A stretch of 64,000 nucleotides of DNA. It comes from Ottelia alismoides (taxonomy: Eukaryota > Streptophyta > Magnoliopsida > Alismatales > Hydrocharitaceae). Positions 12,001-44,354 of the stretch are shown here, piece by piece. The DNA is taken from contig JAZKJV010011618.1 in the NCBI GenBank assembly GCA_037367405.1, positions 901,022 to 965,021 of the forward strand. The letters are read 5' to 3'. A program made the position numbers and the translations under genes. Under the pieces are notes generated by a model, which was not told the origin of the DNA, searched no databases, and was given only the letters and a program-made list of their open reading frames with translations. Each line of letters begins with the position of its first letter. Positions within the stretch are counted from its first letter, which is position 1.

Positions 12001-12540
12001 ATTCTTTTATTTTCCTTTTTATGTATTTTATTAGCAAAGCTTTCATTTGTTACCCCTCTCTTTACACTTGCAATTCTTGCATTTAATTTCAAGCTCACTT
12101 GTCCATTTTTACATGTAGATGGTGCAATGGATGTTGATGACAAGCCGACAGAACCCTCAGCTAAGAAGAGTAAGAAGAAGAAGTCAAAATCAGAGGATGG
12201 CCTTGGTGAACCCATGGAGGAGGACAAACCTTCTGAGAAGAAGAAAAAGAAGCACAAGGTCACAGAAGAGGAGCCTCCGCAGATTGCAGAGCCTTTGAAT
12301 GGTAAGCATGTGGCTGAAGAAGCTCCCGCAAGTGTCGAGCCAGGAACCGAGAAGAAGAAAAAGAAAAAGAAGCATGGGCAGGCGGAGGTCCAGAATGAAG
12401 TAAATGGTTTGGAAGTAGGAGAAAATGGCACTGCCAAGAAGAAGAAAAAGAAGCACGCCGATGCTGATGAGAATGCCACAGCCCAAACTGCTAGTGAAGT
12501 GAAGAAGAAAAAGAAGAAATCAAGAACTGAAGATGAATGA
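95..12540 (+). CDS. NOP56: Nucleolar protein 56 (box C/D snoRNP core), 8 exons
   Basis: NOP56 pairs with NOP58 and fibrillarin in the box C/D snoRNP that guides 2'-O-methylation of rRNA and acts in the nucleolus. Rebuilt exons: 95-299, 1363-1577, 1656-1813, 10622-10809, 10878-11130, 11615-11763, 11840-11983 and 12119-12540. They total 1,734 nt, or 577 aa plus TGA. All junctions keep frame with GT/AG ends. The N-terminal NOP5NT domain starts [16 protein letters not shown]; the central Nop domain contains [20 protein letters not shown] (exon 5) and [19 protein letters not shown] (exon 6). The last exon encodes a tail of repeated lysine blocks with acidic spacers, typical of NOP56/58. The start is the first ATG that gives the family N terminus. 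The exon 3 donor (AAG before GTTTGA) is non-consensus but is needed to give MRVREW across the junction. Intron 3 is 8,808 bp and full of transposons. Intron 7 (135 nt) is a multiple of three with no in-frame stop. Identity is very likely; exact splice sites are inferred. Confidence 0.95.
3560..7576 (-). mobile_element. hAT DNA transposon, 4,017 bp, inserted in the LINE
   Basis: The element starts CAAGG at 3560 and ends CCATG at 7576. The two ends match as an imperfect inverted repeat of 17 bp (13 identities), sharing GAAATTTCG. It is flanked by 8-bp duplications, agtagcat (3552-3559) and aataacat (7577-7584), which differ only by two G-to-A changes. Eight-base duplications and CA-GG type ends are hAT hallmarks. 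Both ends are rich in GAAATTTCG and GATATTTCG subterminal repeats (about 3566-3715 and 7345-7570), as expected for transposase binding. Excising one duplication copy restores the LINE frame. The transposase is on the minus strand and is broken. Confidence 0.85.
4140..6609 (-). pseudogene. Broken hAT transposase (BED finger, DUF659-like)
   Basis: Read on the minus strand, the likely start is ATG 6552; an in-frame ATG at 6609 arises from a short local duplication. It opens with a BED-type zinc finger ([20 protein letters not shown]). The frame shifts near 6240, then a long stretch follows with the DUF659-like core: [34 protein letters not shown] and [15 protein letters not shown]. An in-frame TGA at 5161-5159 interrupts it, after which the same frame continues (GEWFEIPEA, then FWDDVTRV). 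Two short introns appear near 4770-4855 and 4570-4635. The end has [10 protein letters not shown] and a [13 protein letters not shown] tail ending near [12 protein letters not shown]. The C-terminal hAT dimerisation block (WW, then LS..S.ERNWS) that normally sits between them is absent. Frameshift, stop and missing block all point to an inactive gene. Confidence 0.85.
9146..10093. mobile_element. hAT-type MITE (TAGGGATGAAAACGG ends), 948 bp
   Basis: The left end is TAGGGATGAAAACGGAT and the right end, reverse-complemented, is TAGGGAAGAAAACGGAT. It is flanked by perfect 8-bp duplications cccaagat at 9138-9145 and 10094-10101. The interior is dense in cggata/atccg words and has no coding capacity. 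It sits in the 3' part of the LINE, just after the peptide DLIPGMTQD. The 948 bp include a 382 bp foldback element inserted later (9597-9978). Confidence 0.85.
9597..9978. mobile_element. Foldback MITE of the F3 type, 382 bp
   Basis: The left end GGGAAAAGGGAGCCTACACC and the reverse-complemented right end GGGATTGGGGAGTTTAGACC start inverted repeats of about 60 bp, including the shared words ctacaccca and gtaacttt. It lies in TA-rich sequence (…tatatta on both sides). Its length and body match the element at 52845-53227 (383 bp): both contain a 'ttttaacggt.tcag' core and a tttgaaacacatatt stretch. It shows that the foldback family seen at 51-57 kb is also present 43 kb away. Confidence 0.7.
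9918..10297 (+). repeat. 190 bp tandem duplication across a MITE end
   Basis: Copy 1 is 9918-10107 and copy 2 is 10108-10297, with only a few differences (tacacatggg/tacacatagg, gtatccg/gtatctg, ctaccc/ctaacc). The unit includes the right end of the foldback element, the right end of the hAT MITE and 14 bases of LINE flank. It is therefore a local segmental duplication that arose after both insertions. The junction shows only 2-3 bases of homology. Confidence 0.9.
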
Positions 12541-13620
12541 TGATCCATCTTTTGTTATGTGGTGGGTGTCACAGGTAACCTGTTTGTTATCAGGACGCAA
12601 ATGGCTTTGATGCACCAAAAAATATTTCTATGTGCAATTTTAGCTGCTAGATTCCATTCTCAACTTTTTGCTGACCATCATATCCTAAATTAAATTTTTA
12701 TGTGGTGGTTCTAAATGCAAACTAGAATTCCCTGTCAACTTCATCATCTCCTCTACATGTTTGTGGTTTGGAGAATGCGAATGCATGCTTCGGTCGAAGA
12801 GGAGGTACCTCGATCTCATTGTGCAGTACATGAATGAGTGACCTAGCTTTTACATGATATTCTTTTGTCAGAAGGTATATACTAACATCGATGTTTGATC
12901 CATTCAGTTTATCTTAAGAGGTGCTGATTTTCTTGAACCACTACTGTAGTCGGATCTGGTACAGATATGTTCGATTTGGATCGCCGCCCCATCTGCATCT
13001 ATAGACTGCAGATTCCAACTCAAATGCTCTGGTTTTAAGTCGTGCCTCAAACATGCCTGAATATATTAAATTTTTTAAATGTTTGCGTCTGGATTATTTA
13101 CAGGGTACCTTTTATGCCCATTCATTATCTTTGGATGTTTAAGTTTTGAATGGGAATCACTTCTAGTGGATAAGTTGCACGAAAGGTCCCAGTCTGGTGT
13201 AATAATATTAGTATCTTATAAAGGTGTGGCCTTTCAGGGCTAAGATTTCTCTATACTGTGAAAGATATAGAATGTTTTAATCACGATAAAATCTATTCAA
13301 AGTTGTAATAAACCGTGTGTTTTTTTTAGTTATATGATATTTATTAGTCTATTGCATCACCGCAGGGTACCGTCCCATTTGGGGGAAAGAAATGCTGAAT
13401 AAGGTGGGATAAAATAAGGATATTTATTTTTAGTCTCATTCTTTTTGGGATATGTTTTGATGGGTTAAGTTTGTTTTTTTTTGAAAATAGAATAAGTGGT
13501 GTAATTATGAAATAGGAAATGTGAAGATGAAATAAATAATACCCATCGTTTAAAGGGGGAGGTATATCGAGAATTGATTTAGTCTTGGAAATAAAAAACA
13601 CTTGGGACAATAAAAATAAA
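12541..13620. other. NOP56 3' flank, no gene seen
   Basis: This AT-rich stretch follows the NOP56 stop. The first few hundred bases are probably the 3' UTR. No coding region, RNA gene or clear repeat was recognised. Confidence 0.5.
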
Positions 13621-14886
13621 GGGATATTTACACCCATAATTATGAGTAATTTTGTAATTAAACAATAACTCAGTGAAATTGTGAATTACACCAAGGATCC
13701 TTAATAGTGCTTAACTCTTACATCTATAATCTTGTTTTAACTTCCATCAAATATTTCGTTAATTACTATAGAATCTGTCAAATATTTTTCATTTCCCCCT
13801 TGAATTTTCCATTATTTACAAATGAGATTCCTCTAGTCCCAACCTGCCCCTTCGCCGACCACCTCCTCGTCCTCCTCCATCATCCCTCCCTCGCAGCTGA
13901 CCACCTTCCCACCTCCCCCTATGCTCCTCCAGCGCCTCCCCCCCTTCACGGGCATCAACGTTGATCTTGATGGACTATTGATAAATCATCTCCCTCCAAG
14001 CCCTCTTCTTGAGCAGCCGAACTACGCGGTGATGCATTGCGCAGAGGTGTCCTAGGGTGTGGAGAGCTTCGAGATCTCAAGAAGCATTCGATTCGCATAC
14101 TCGAGGTAGTCGGCGGAGACAACCTCTGTGCATTGGGGGATGAGGGTCAATAGGTGGAGCCTTTGCTTGTCTTGCTTATTCTTGTTATGCTCTTGGGTTT
14201 TTATTGTAGGAGGATGGTCAAGCTTAAATAGAGGGAAGGGGGAGAGGGTGGAGGTGCGTCTGCGAGGTCGAAATAGGGAGTGGAGGTTTGCAAGTCGGAG
14301 GGGGGGGGGGGGGGGGGGGGGGGAGCCGGAGGAGGGGGAGGTGCGGAGGAGCTGGAGGAGGAAGGGGAGGGGGACGTGCTCGATAGGGAAGCGGGAGGAG
14401 GAAGGGGATGTGCTTGACGGGGGTGGGTCGAGAAGAGGAAGGGGAGGGGGTGGTGCTCGACGGGGGAGCTGGAGGAGGAAGGGGGAGGGGGAGGTGCTTG
14501 ACGGGGGAGCTGGAGGAGGAAGGGGAGGGGAGGTGCTCGACGGGGGAGCTGGAGGAGAAAGTGGAGGGGGGAGGGAGTTGCTTGGCATAGGAGCCAGAGG
14601 AGGAGGCCCAGGGGGTGGGGGGGGGGGGGGGGGGGGGGGGGGGGGGCGTCGAGCGTTGGAGAAGGAAGGGGGAGGGGGTTAGGGGTTTTTTTTATTTTTG
14701 AATTTTTTAATAGTCGTTGGATAGACCATGTGTTAGATTAACTCAATGATATCGTTGGGTTAATGGAAAAACTAACCGAGGGTTATGGGTGTGAGATTGA
14801 GTAACTATCCAGAATTTCTCGTGTAATTCACGATTACACGTGATTATGATTGTAATTACAAAATTACTCATGGTTATAAATATCCC
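13621..14886. mobile_element. TIR element A (MULE-type) with GC-rich cargo
   Basis: The left end GGGATATTTACACCCATAAT and the reverse-complemented right end GGGATATTTATAACCATGAG begin inverted repeats of about 70 bp, sharing gagtaattttgtaatta and tgaattacac. The interior (13840-14680) is GC-rich, with two long G runs (about 14300-14323 and 14618-14646) and repeated gagctggaggaggaagggg units. The 9 bases on each side are not a clear duplication. The same end sequences recur at 63600-63760, where the agttaacccaacgatatcgttggg block is also found inverted relative to 14730-14770. The family is assigned to MULEs by likeness to elements B, C and D, so this is inferred. Confidence 0.65.
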
Positions 14887-15512
14887 CCAAAAAATCTTAA
14901 GATTGATATTCCTATCACCCAAGTTGACCAGGGATAGGAGATTCTTGTGTCATGACTATTTTCCAATTCGACATCAATGTCTATGTTAAACGTTCAATAT
15001 ACCTTTGTGTGATTCAACATGAATCATATACTCGGGAGTTGGGTGACTTATTCGTTAGATAGAGAAGATGTTCAAGATTTTGTCATACCAACTACCTAAG
15101 ATCGTGAGGATTGTTGGAATACGTATCGAGCTCCACGATGGCCCCCACCTCAGGCATGCCATCGCCCCCTTGCCTCACCCTCTCATCCTTTCCCCCCACC
15201 CCATCCCCCCATCACCACCTACTCCCAGCACCATACCGCTTTGCCTCTACATCCTTGCTCTTCCTCTTCTCTGCCACGAACTCCTCTCCTCCTCTCCCGT
15301 CACCCCCACTCCAAGGTCGACATCATCATTGTCTATCTCGTTCTCAATGGCTGGTCGAGTCGAGGATTATGTTGATGCATTGTCAGGCTGCGTAGGTAAA
15401 CTCGGGCAGCGATCATGCCTTTAGCAGCGACGATGAGAATGGTGGAGAGACTTGAGATGGCTTTTTTGTGCATTGCTGTGAAGGCATAGCCACGTTGAAG
15501 GAGCTCCACAGG
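14887..15512. other. Spacer with a GC-rich C-rich patch, no gene recognised
   Basis: The first 200 bases are AT-rich. From 15110 to 15480 the sequence becomes rich in cccc and ctcc, and resembles the cargo of the GC-rich elements on either side. Element B inserted into it, and the continuation after B (17076-17150) is also G-rich. It may be the remnant of another such element, but I could not find its ends. Confidence 0.35.
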
Positions 15513-15521
15513 TAAAGAGAA

Positions 15522-17066
15522 GGGTAAATTACAAAAAAAGACTCAACTTTACATCGATTCTCAAATTAGGGACTGATTTTTATTTTGTACCAAATAGGGA
15601 ACTCAATTTCATATTAACGGAAAAGGTCCTAATGACGTTAGTGGGGCTCCTAATTTGTGCTGACGGATGACGAGAATACCCTTGCCAGTTCGGATCCTTT
15701 CATCTTCCATATTTGTAGCTCACTCGTACAGACAGAACGGAAGCCCTCTCCCCTTCCTCCCACACCTGCAAATCCATGGTGGGTAGCGCATGCTTACCGT
15801 GAACCTTCCAGCAAGATGTCCGACCATCTTCAACTCCAGATGATGTAGTTGCGTGGATCAGATCGGTGTCTTGGTCTGGAGTTGGAGTCGATCAGAGAGG
15901 GAAAAGGCTGATCTTTTTGTCCGATTGATGATGGGTTTGGCTTTTGCGTATGTGGAAGCACAAGAAAGGATGAGAAATGGAGATGACTTTGTGGGTTTAC
16001 CTTATGCAGAGTCATAATTTCTGGTTAACTGTTGATGGATGTGGTTCTCTACGATTTGAACTTTATTTATGGGCTGATTGGAAATTGTTGGTATAATCCC
16101 TAGAATTTCCTTTTATCTCTAGAGTTGTTAAAAAGGATTTGAAAATAAATTGACATGTAGTCTTTATTATCTTCCTGAGATATGACAATACTGTCAATAC
16201 ATACACCTGATGTATGAATCTTGATCCAAAGTAGTTCTAAGTGGTATTTTCGTTCTACCAGTGGTAAATGAGTATGAATGTATCAAGCTATACATTGGCA
16301 TTTTGTTTAACTTTGTTCATAAAGCTCCATTTCCTGTACATTATTTAATTTAACAAGAACACCGATCTTACTCAACCCATGATGAGAATTTTTCCATCAT
16401 AAAACCTTGCAAGTTTGCGACTCCTGGGTTCGTAGCAACCAAAAACCTCACGACTCAAAATGTAATATGATTATATAAAAAGTAAATCCCACGACTCGAA
16501 ATTAACTTTATCAAGAACAACAAAAGAGTTCGTAACAACCAAAACAAATCCAATAGCCCAATTTCATGGATATCCCCGATGCTATAATCCCATTCCAAAC
16601 CAGCTCATGGAGCAACCATTTCTTTTCTATGATTTGGATATTTATTGTTCGCACATCGTTCTCATGGACTGCAGATTGATGAGCCACCGGGAACATGAGA
16701 GAATAAAAAAAATTCTGGTTGCTGAACTATGCAACTGAGGTGCCGATCTGATCCATGCAGCGGTGTCGTCTAGAGTCAATGATAGGCGGGCATCTTGCTG
16801 GGAGGCTGGCAGTGGATTTGCAGGTGTAGGAGGAAGGAGAAAGGGCTTCCGTTCTATCTATGCGAGTGAGGTACGAACAGGGAAGGCGAAAGAAGGACAT
16901 GAACAGGTAAGGATATTCTCATCAACCGATAGCACAAATTAGGCTCCCCACTAACATCACCAGAATCTTTTCCGTTAATATAAAGTTGAGTCCCTTTATA
17001 CAAAATAAAAACAGTCCCTAATTTGAGAATCAATGTAAAGTTGAGTCATTTTTTTGTAATTTACCC
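15522..17066. mobile_element. MULE-type element B, 1,545 bp, long TIRs
   Basis: The ends are GGGTAAATTACAAAAAAAG and its reverse complement. It is flanked by perfect 9-bp duplications taaagagaa at 15513-15521 and 17067-17075; nine bases is the Mutator hallmark. The terminal inverted repeats extend about 350 bp, reaching the words ggatcagatcgg near 15857 and near 16745. They carry a GC-richer patch (acggaagccc, cacacctgcaaatcca). The 900 bp between the TIRs are AT-rich. No transposase is encoded, so it must depend on a MULE transposase supplied elsewhere. Confidence 0.85.
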
Positions 17067-17075
17067 TAAAGAGAA

Positions 17076-18191
17076 TGTGAAGGGGGTCGTGCTCAATGCC
17101 GGGTGGTGGTGGTACTGATGGTGATGAGGTAAAGAGGTCGACCTGGGTGGTCTATAGCTAGCAGATTTCCCTAAACAGATCATGGTTTGGACAACAATGA
17201 TATAATTTAATTTAATAGACAGTCAACTAACGAATGTATACAACTAGTAGCAATGCAAGAACCGAAGGGCAAGTGTTCCTGAAAAAAAAAGAATGAAAAT
17301 GAGTGTAACTCTTAAAACTCACTTTAATAGAAATTTCACTATTATTTAAATACAATTTCAAAATAAATAAATAAATATTGACACTATATACATTTATATA
17401 ATGAGGGTTCAAGGCCAAAGATACAGCTTTGTCTGCCTTTGACCATCGGCTTAATCAAACAGAAGACTCAAACTCCGGCTACTCGTACACACTCCTACTC
17501 AAAGTCAATCGACACACCGACTCACTACGCTTATATCTCACTCTATGCGCACTTTGTCTAGTCGAAAGGATCCCCACCAACCCTTCAGGGTCTGCGTTGG
17601 GGGTTGAAGGTAGAGGGAAGTTCAAAGGAAGAACATGTGTGCGTGCATGCGCGAAATTGTAGCCATACATAAAAAGAATGTTCCCTTTATCCCTTTCTTC
17701 ATCGTTGAATGGTAGAAATGTCATATTTGATGAATGTAATACAAAATTAACACGTGAAAAATGAGGACAAAAATCACAAGCATAAGAATATCTATCATAA
17801 AATAACTTCTCGTACTTGGCGTGCAAAAAATATTGATATTTAGGGCATAAAAAATGAGGCTTTTCTTAACTCAAAAATGGCTCGTTGAAAGAAATGCCGA
17901 GAGCCTCTTAAATAACCTGTCACTTTGATTCCAAATCAGTTTTCCTGCTATGTCGATCACAAAGGTATGACTGCAATGAGGGCATATGACATGGATGGTC
18001 ATTCAACTGCCAGGTCAGCATTGAACAAGATTTTGGATGTACATAAATTTCACGTGTATTATAGCAACGAATTAATAAAATAACTTAAACTATCATCTCA
18101 TTAACATAAGTTCATGTGTTCGCTCAGTTCAACAAATAATATATTCAAGCGGGCTCAATAACCAGTTCCCAAGTCAGCACAAGCTCGACAA
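17076..18191. other. Intergenic spacer, nothing recognised
   Basis: The first 80 bases are G-rich and continue the sequence that element B interrupted. The remainder is AT-rich with no coding region, RNA gene or repeat that I could identify. Confidence 0.45.
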
Positions 18192-18199
18192 CCCTCAGC

Positions 18200-18567
18200 T
18201 AGGGTTGGCTATCAAACCCAACGAGCCGAGCCGTGTTCCAGCTCAGTGAGCTCGAGCCTTTTATCGAGCCAACTTGGGCTCGATAAGGCTCGAGCTGAGT
18301 TAAGGCAAATATGCTAGAGACCGGACACTCCATCCCTCTGCTTATATAGACTCCCCATTCCCTCCGAGTCCAGCTTTACCTAATGTGGGACTAAAGTAAA
18401 GACCCTTATCGAGTTATCGAGCTGAGCCGAACTCAGCACATTAAGCTATCAAACCTAAAATTCTGGCTCAGGCTCGACTCAATAACATAATGAGTCAATG
18501 CTCACGGGCCCTTATCAAGTTGAGCCCGAGCCTAGCTCATCGATATGTGACTCAATAGCCAGCCCTA
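18200..18567. mobile_element. hAT-type MITE, 368 bp
   Basis: The left end TAGGGTTGGCTATCAAACCC matches the reverse complement of the right end, TAGGGCTGGCTATTGAG. It is flanked by 8-bp duplications ccctcagc (18192-18199) and gcctcagc (18568-18575), which differ at one base. The body repeats the words gctcgag and gagctgag in both orientations. It has no coding capacity. Confidence 0.8.
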
Positions 18568-18575
18568 GCCTCAGC

Positions 18576-19131
18576 TCTAACCCAAAAGCTACTACAGAAC
18601 TCGAATAGACATCCTTAATTATGCCCATAACATTCTGAGGCAGAAGGTATCCAACAATTACATAAAGTCACATTTAGGCATAATATGAGTACCTTTTAAG
18701 ATAATACAAGCAATCCCCATCACAATAACAATGTCAGATACTCATAAATTGCCTCTCGCCAGACTTTGTTCTAATCAACTGGCACAAGAATGGTGAACAT
18801 ATCAACAAATAATTGTTGTTATATGATTTGCTGACAACAATAGTAAATAATTGCTTCACAATTGGAGGGAGGCTACCAATGCAACCTGGTCTACCTTGCA
18901 ACCAAAAGGAGATTCCAAGACGCTCAACCTGTCGCAGCTTGACGACGAGGTCACAAGTTAGAACAGGTTTCTGAACCGTTCAACATGACCTAGCTGCCCT
19001 CACAGTTAAAAATCCTGCATAGACCTCCTGCGAACTTCCGGTTAGTTATAAAGATTGTGCGCATTTCAACAATAAAATACAACACCAAGTTGTAAAAATA
19101 ATTTTACCGCAACCAATCTCGGTTGCCAATG
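18576..19131. other. Region downstream of ADSL, no gene seen
   Basis: It lies just past the ADSL stop codon, which is read leftward. Its right part is likely the ADSL 3' UTR. Nothing else was recognised. Confidence 0.4.
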
Positions 19132-40253
<21,122 letters not shown>

Positions 40254-42245
40254 GGGAAGTGGAGAGCAGTGAGGAGTGGAGAAGAGGAGAGAGACCGGAG
40301 TCGGACGGGGTCAGGGTTAGGTTTAAAAAGGACGGTAAAAATTGTTTTTATTACGATTATGCCCCCATAAGTTTTCCATTGTGGCTCACAAGAAACGGGA
40401 TCTCCTCGTCTATAGCAAAGCCATTAACAACCACATCAAATATCAAAAGATATATATTATATAAACATCTGATGAACAATAGATTATCTATAAATAAATA
40501 TATTTAAAGCTGAATACTTCAGATTCATCCCCGTGCCGACACGTTGCGAACTCCAACATCTTCCTTTCCATGAATTTCTCTTCTGTTCTCCCCCAAGTTC
40601 TCCTCCTTATGCCGACATGTGGACAACCCCATGTCTCCTTTTACTTTGCATTGTATCGTGCGTAACGTCTCAATATTCTCCCTTCTCCTTTTATTTTTAT
40701 TTATTTAAATCTTTCGAGTTCTTTCCATCTCTGGCGTATGGAATTCTATGTCTTTCTTTGTCGGGTCACATGTATGAGCCCATAACGCCAGCTGTTCCGA
40801 TTTCTTTCCATCTTTGGCAGATTGAATTCTCCTTCTCTAATTGTCAGGTCATGTATTTCATCACATAACACCAGTTGTTCCGAGTTCTTTCCATTTATGT
40901 ACGCGTGTTCTTTCCATCTGTTGTCCTTCTCTCTCATCATATTATTCTTTGGCAACCACCGACAACGAGAACGCCTTCCCTCACACTTTCATTTTCGATT
41001 CTCTCACTTCTCCCCCATTATTCGCTCCCATCTGTTCCTCTCTGTTCTTCTTTCTGGTCTTTGGTTGAGGCGACAATGGAGGTATGCGTATTTTCTTTTG
41101 CAATACTTCAACAATACAACATGACATGGTTGTATAACTCCTTTCTTCTCCATGTTTTCTAGGGTTCCATGGAAGCCTCAAATCGACTCTTGCTTTCCTT
41201 CCGGTACTCTATTTTAGTGTCCCCAAAGGTACTCATCTGTCTTCTGCATTTACCATTCCTTCTATTTAATTGTATTTATCGGGTTTGACTTCTCTTCTAT
41301 GTTTACAATTTCTTCTATTTTATTGTGTTTCGATTCTGGCAGAATCGGAGGGAATGTAAGCTGTCGATTTGATAATAATGTGATTTTTGCTTTAGAGAAA
41401 TGAAATTGATGCCAATTGAGTGGTTCTATACAAAAATATACCAATCTTAGAAGGAGGGAATAAAGTGAAAACATGCAACAGGATGCACAACATGCCTCTC
41501 AACTCAATGTTACACACCACCTTCTATGCGGCCTAAAGGTAAAATTGCATCATAATAGAGCAAACGAAGAACAATAAGAATACATCAGGTAGAAGATCCC
41601 CGCGTTGTCATCATAAAAAAATGACAAAATCCAATGAGTAAATATCAAGTAAACTCAAACAATCATCGTGGGACATCAGCAACCTAAAGACAGAAAGGAA
41701 CCCAGTTCCCAAAGTCTGATCTTTTGCACCCTCCAACTAGACAAAACGACCTAAAGATTATTTCAGTTCTGACCGAATCAGAGGGGATTTTAGCTATAGA
41801 TTTTATAGTAATGGATTTTTTTGCTTTAAAATAAATGACTTGATACCTATTGAGTGGTTTTCTGAAAAAACGCCAGTCTGTTGTAGTAGGAGGGCATGCG
41901 AATCAACATTGACTGTCTAAATAAGAACAAGGAATCGCCCAAGCAAGCACTAGATTTTCTTCCGTTAATCTACAATTGTATTGTTTTAAAACTCGGATGT
42001 ATAGTATGCTCCAAATTAGAATCAAAATAATTTTTGATGATGTCGATTAACATGTTGGTTGAGTTGGAAGACAAAAGCAAAGCAATTAATCTTGGTAATC
42101 ATCTAGGCACGAAGATGCCATGTGTTGCAGCCGAAGATGTCAGGTGTCGACGGAGGATGCATTAAATGTTATGTGTCAGAAGAGTGACTCGCTTCCTTCG
42201 TCAACACGCCTCACAGATTCCCAAACACAACGAGAGCCTCAAACT
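40254..42245. other. ADSL upstream region
   Basis: The first ~80 bases right of the ADSL start are GC-rich, likely 5' UTR and core promoter. The remainder holds a tandem repeat (40716-40900) and AT-rich sequence. A patch at 41060-41230 has splice-site-like words around short open frames, but I recognise no protein. Confidence 0.45.
40716..40900. repeat. 83 bp tandem repeat, two copies and a partial third
   Basis: Copies at 40716-40798 and 40799-40881 share ttctttccatct, ggcag/ggcgta, gaattct, gtcaggtca/gtcgggtca and ccagctgttcc/ccagttgttcc. A third partial copy begins at 40882 with gagttctttccat. The three starts are exactly 83 bases apart. The repeat lies about 460 bp upstream of ADSL. Confidence 0.85.
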
Positions 42246-42559
42246 GGGCTATTTCCCTAAATGGGAACTACAATAAGATTATTTCCCTAAATGGGTATGG
42301 ATAGAAAATTTTCTCAGAGGGGTGATGTATCGATAAATCGTTTGTCGCTCGCCAACGTGGCGCAGCAAACGACTTGCCGTGTTGACATGGACTCTGCGGC
42401 ACACCAATCGACGTGCCCAGTGGCTTGGTCGATGAGGCAAAATGGTCTTCGAGGCACACACACAGGGATGGGATGGGAGCGGCAAGCTTGGACGGTTACT
42501 GGGGTGACATGGCGAACAATTTACCGTGGAATGGCAAACCATTTGCCGTGGAAAGTACC

Positions 42560-42567
42560 TATATAAG
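42560..42567 (+). promoter_or_regulatory. TATA box of the MULE promoter
   Basis: TATATAAG is followed by a C-rich block and a pyrimidine-rich leader (tctcattctcc repeated). A donor-like aag|gtatgg follows at about 42691. The arrangement fits a Pol II start near 42590 with a leader intron. It is a prediction from motif and spacing. Confidence 0.55.
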
Positions 42568-43754
42568 GCACCCGCCCCTCCCTTATTCTCCACACCTCAT
42601 TCTCTCATCCTCTCTCATTCTCCACCTATCCTCTCATTCTCCATCTTTCCTCCTCTCTCATTCTCCATCCAATGTCATTTCCCCCTTAAGGTATGGTTTA
42701 TTTTATTTGTAATTCTTACCATTTTATTAGAAATTATCGTTAATTTATGCTAACTATAAATTTTCTCTCTAAATTGAAATGCTAACAATACTTTTTCTTG
42801 TTAAATTGAAATCCTCCAGAAATAGTCATTGCTAAATTGAAATGCTAACGATAATTTTTCTCGCTAAACTTTTCTCCCATTGGTCAGTGTTGCATATACA
42901 AATATAAGGATTCTAGTTAGGATGGTGAGGACTATACACATGATATTTTAGTGACTTTTATCAATATAACGATGGATATTAACAATCATCATTATTTATT
43001 CGTCGATGTAGATCAGAGTTGTTTTAGTACGGAGTAATAATATTAACTAAAATTAATAAGTAATAACAATTTATATCAATTACTAATAAAGTAAACTAAT
43101 AGTTAACATAAATAATTAATAATTCATAATAGTAATTCTTAGTATCATTAATTAATGTAAATAATTGTAGTTTATTATTAAATACCAATACTAATTATAA
43201 AATTTATATTTTAATAAGTATTAATTACTGATAATAATTATAATATGTAATTTTTAGTAATTAATATAAATAACAATTAATAATTAATTACTATTTACAT
43301 GTAATAATAAGTAATAACTATAATTAATAATTCATATTAATTAGGAATAATTCTTAATTGTAGTAATAATTAAAGAAACTACTATTGTAGTAATAATTCT
43401 TAATTATAGTAATATTTATAATTAATAATTCTGATTAATTAGGAAAAATTATTAATTGTAGTAATAATTCTTATATAATTGAAAATAAATAACAATAATA
43501 ATTAATAGTAATTAATACCATGGAATAATTAGTAGAGAATAATAATTAATAGTTAATTATTAATGGTTAGTAATAATAATAATTAATTTAGAATAATAAT
43601 TATTATTTTTATAGGAAGTAATAATAATATTTCTTATTATTAATAACTGATATAAATAATCAATAATTATTAATAATTACTAAACAAATTTATAATATTA
43701 AAAAAGTTAAATAATAATTATTAAATAATAAGCATTAATTAATAATAATCTCAG

Positions 43755-44030
43755 GTAAAACCATGTTATAATAAGTAGTAATAATTAATAATAATCTCCA
43801 ATAATACTATTTAATAATAAGTAATAAATATTAATAATAATTTCAAATAATACCATCTAATTATTATTATTAATAATAATCTCAAATAATACCATGTAAT
43901 AATAAGTAATACTTACTAATAATAATATCAAATAATACCATGCAATAATAATAATAAATAATCTTAAATAATACCAAGTAATAATAAGTTATTATTATCA
44001 TTATTCTTAAATAATACCATGTAATAATTA
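43755..44030. repeat. AT-rich minisatellite, ~45 bp degenerate unit
   Basis: The words aataataccatgtaataataagtaat and aataataatctca recur about six times with spacing near 45 bases. It forms the core of a 1.1 kb tract (43000-44110) made almost only of taa/aat triplets. Confidence 0.65.
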
Positions 44031-44354
44031 ATAATAATAATTACGACTATTGATGGTAATCAATAATTAATAAATCTTGAAGCAATAATAGTTAACAATA
44101 ATAAATAAATTAAGAATGGCCTTCTTGGAATGTAAGTGTGTAGTTATTTTGGTAACGTTTAGCGGTGTATAGGAAATGGTTGATGTTGCTGCATTATATG
44201 TGTTCTGGGGTGGATAGATAACATACTTAAAATCCGAGATCGGTTATGAAGGCGATCAAAGCGACATGATCGGAGTTCCTGTATCCTGCATGTATAATGA
44301 TCTACTTGCTTACATATACGGGTTTATGGATATACATCTGACATTTACGACATT

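Noticed and set aside
300..12118. Box C/D or H/ACA snoRNA in NOP56 introns, as in animals
   Set aside because: I found no paired C (RTGATGA) and D (CTGA) boxes with flanking complementarity in the short introns.
11901..12548. 215-codon antisense frame opposite the last NOP56 exons
   Set aside because: It is rich in phenylalanine only because it is the complement of the AAG/AAA lysine codons of NOP56.
14052..14682. Proline-rich and glycine-rich frames of up to 184 codons on both strands
   Set aside because: Both come from the simple G-rich repeat inside element A, including runs of more than 20 G. No domain or codon structure was seen.
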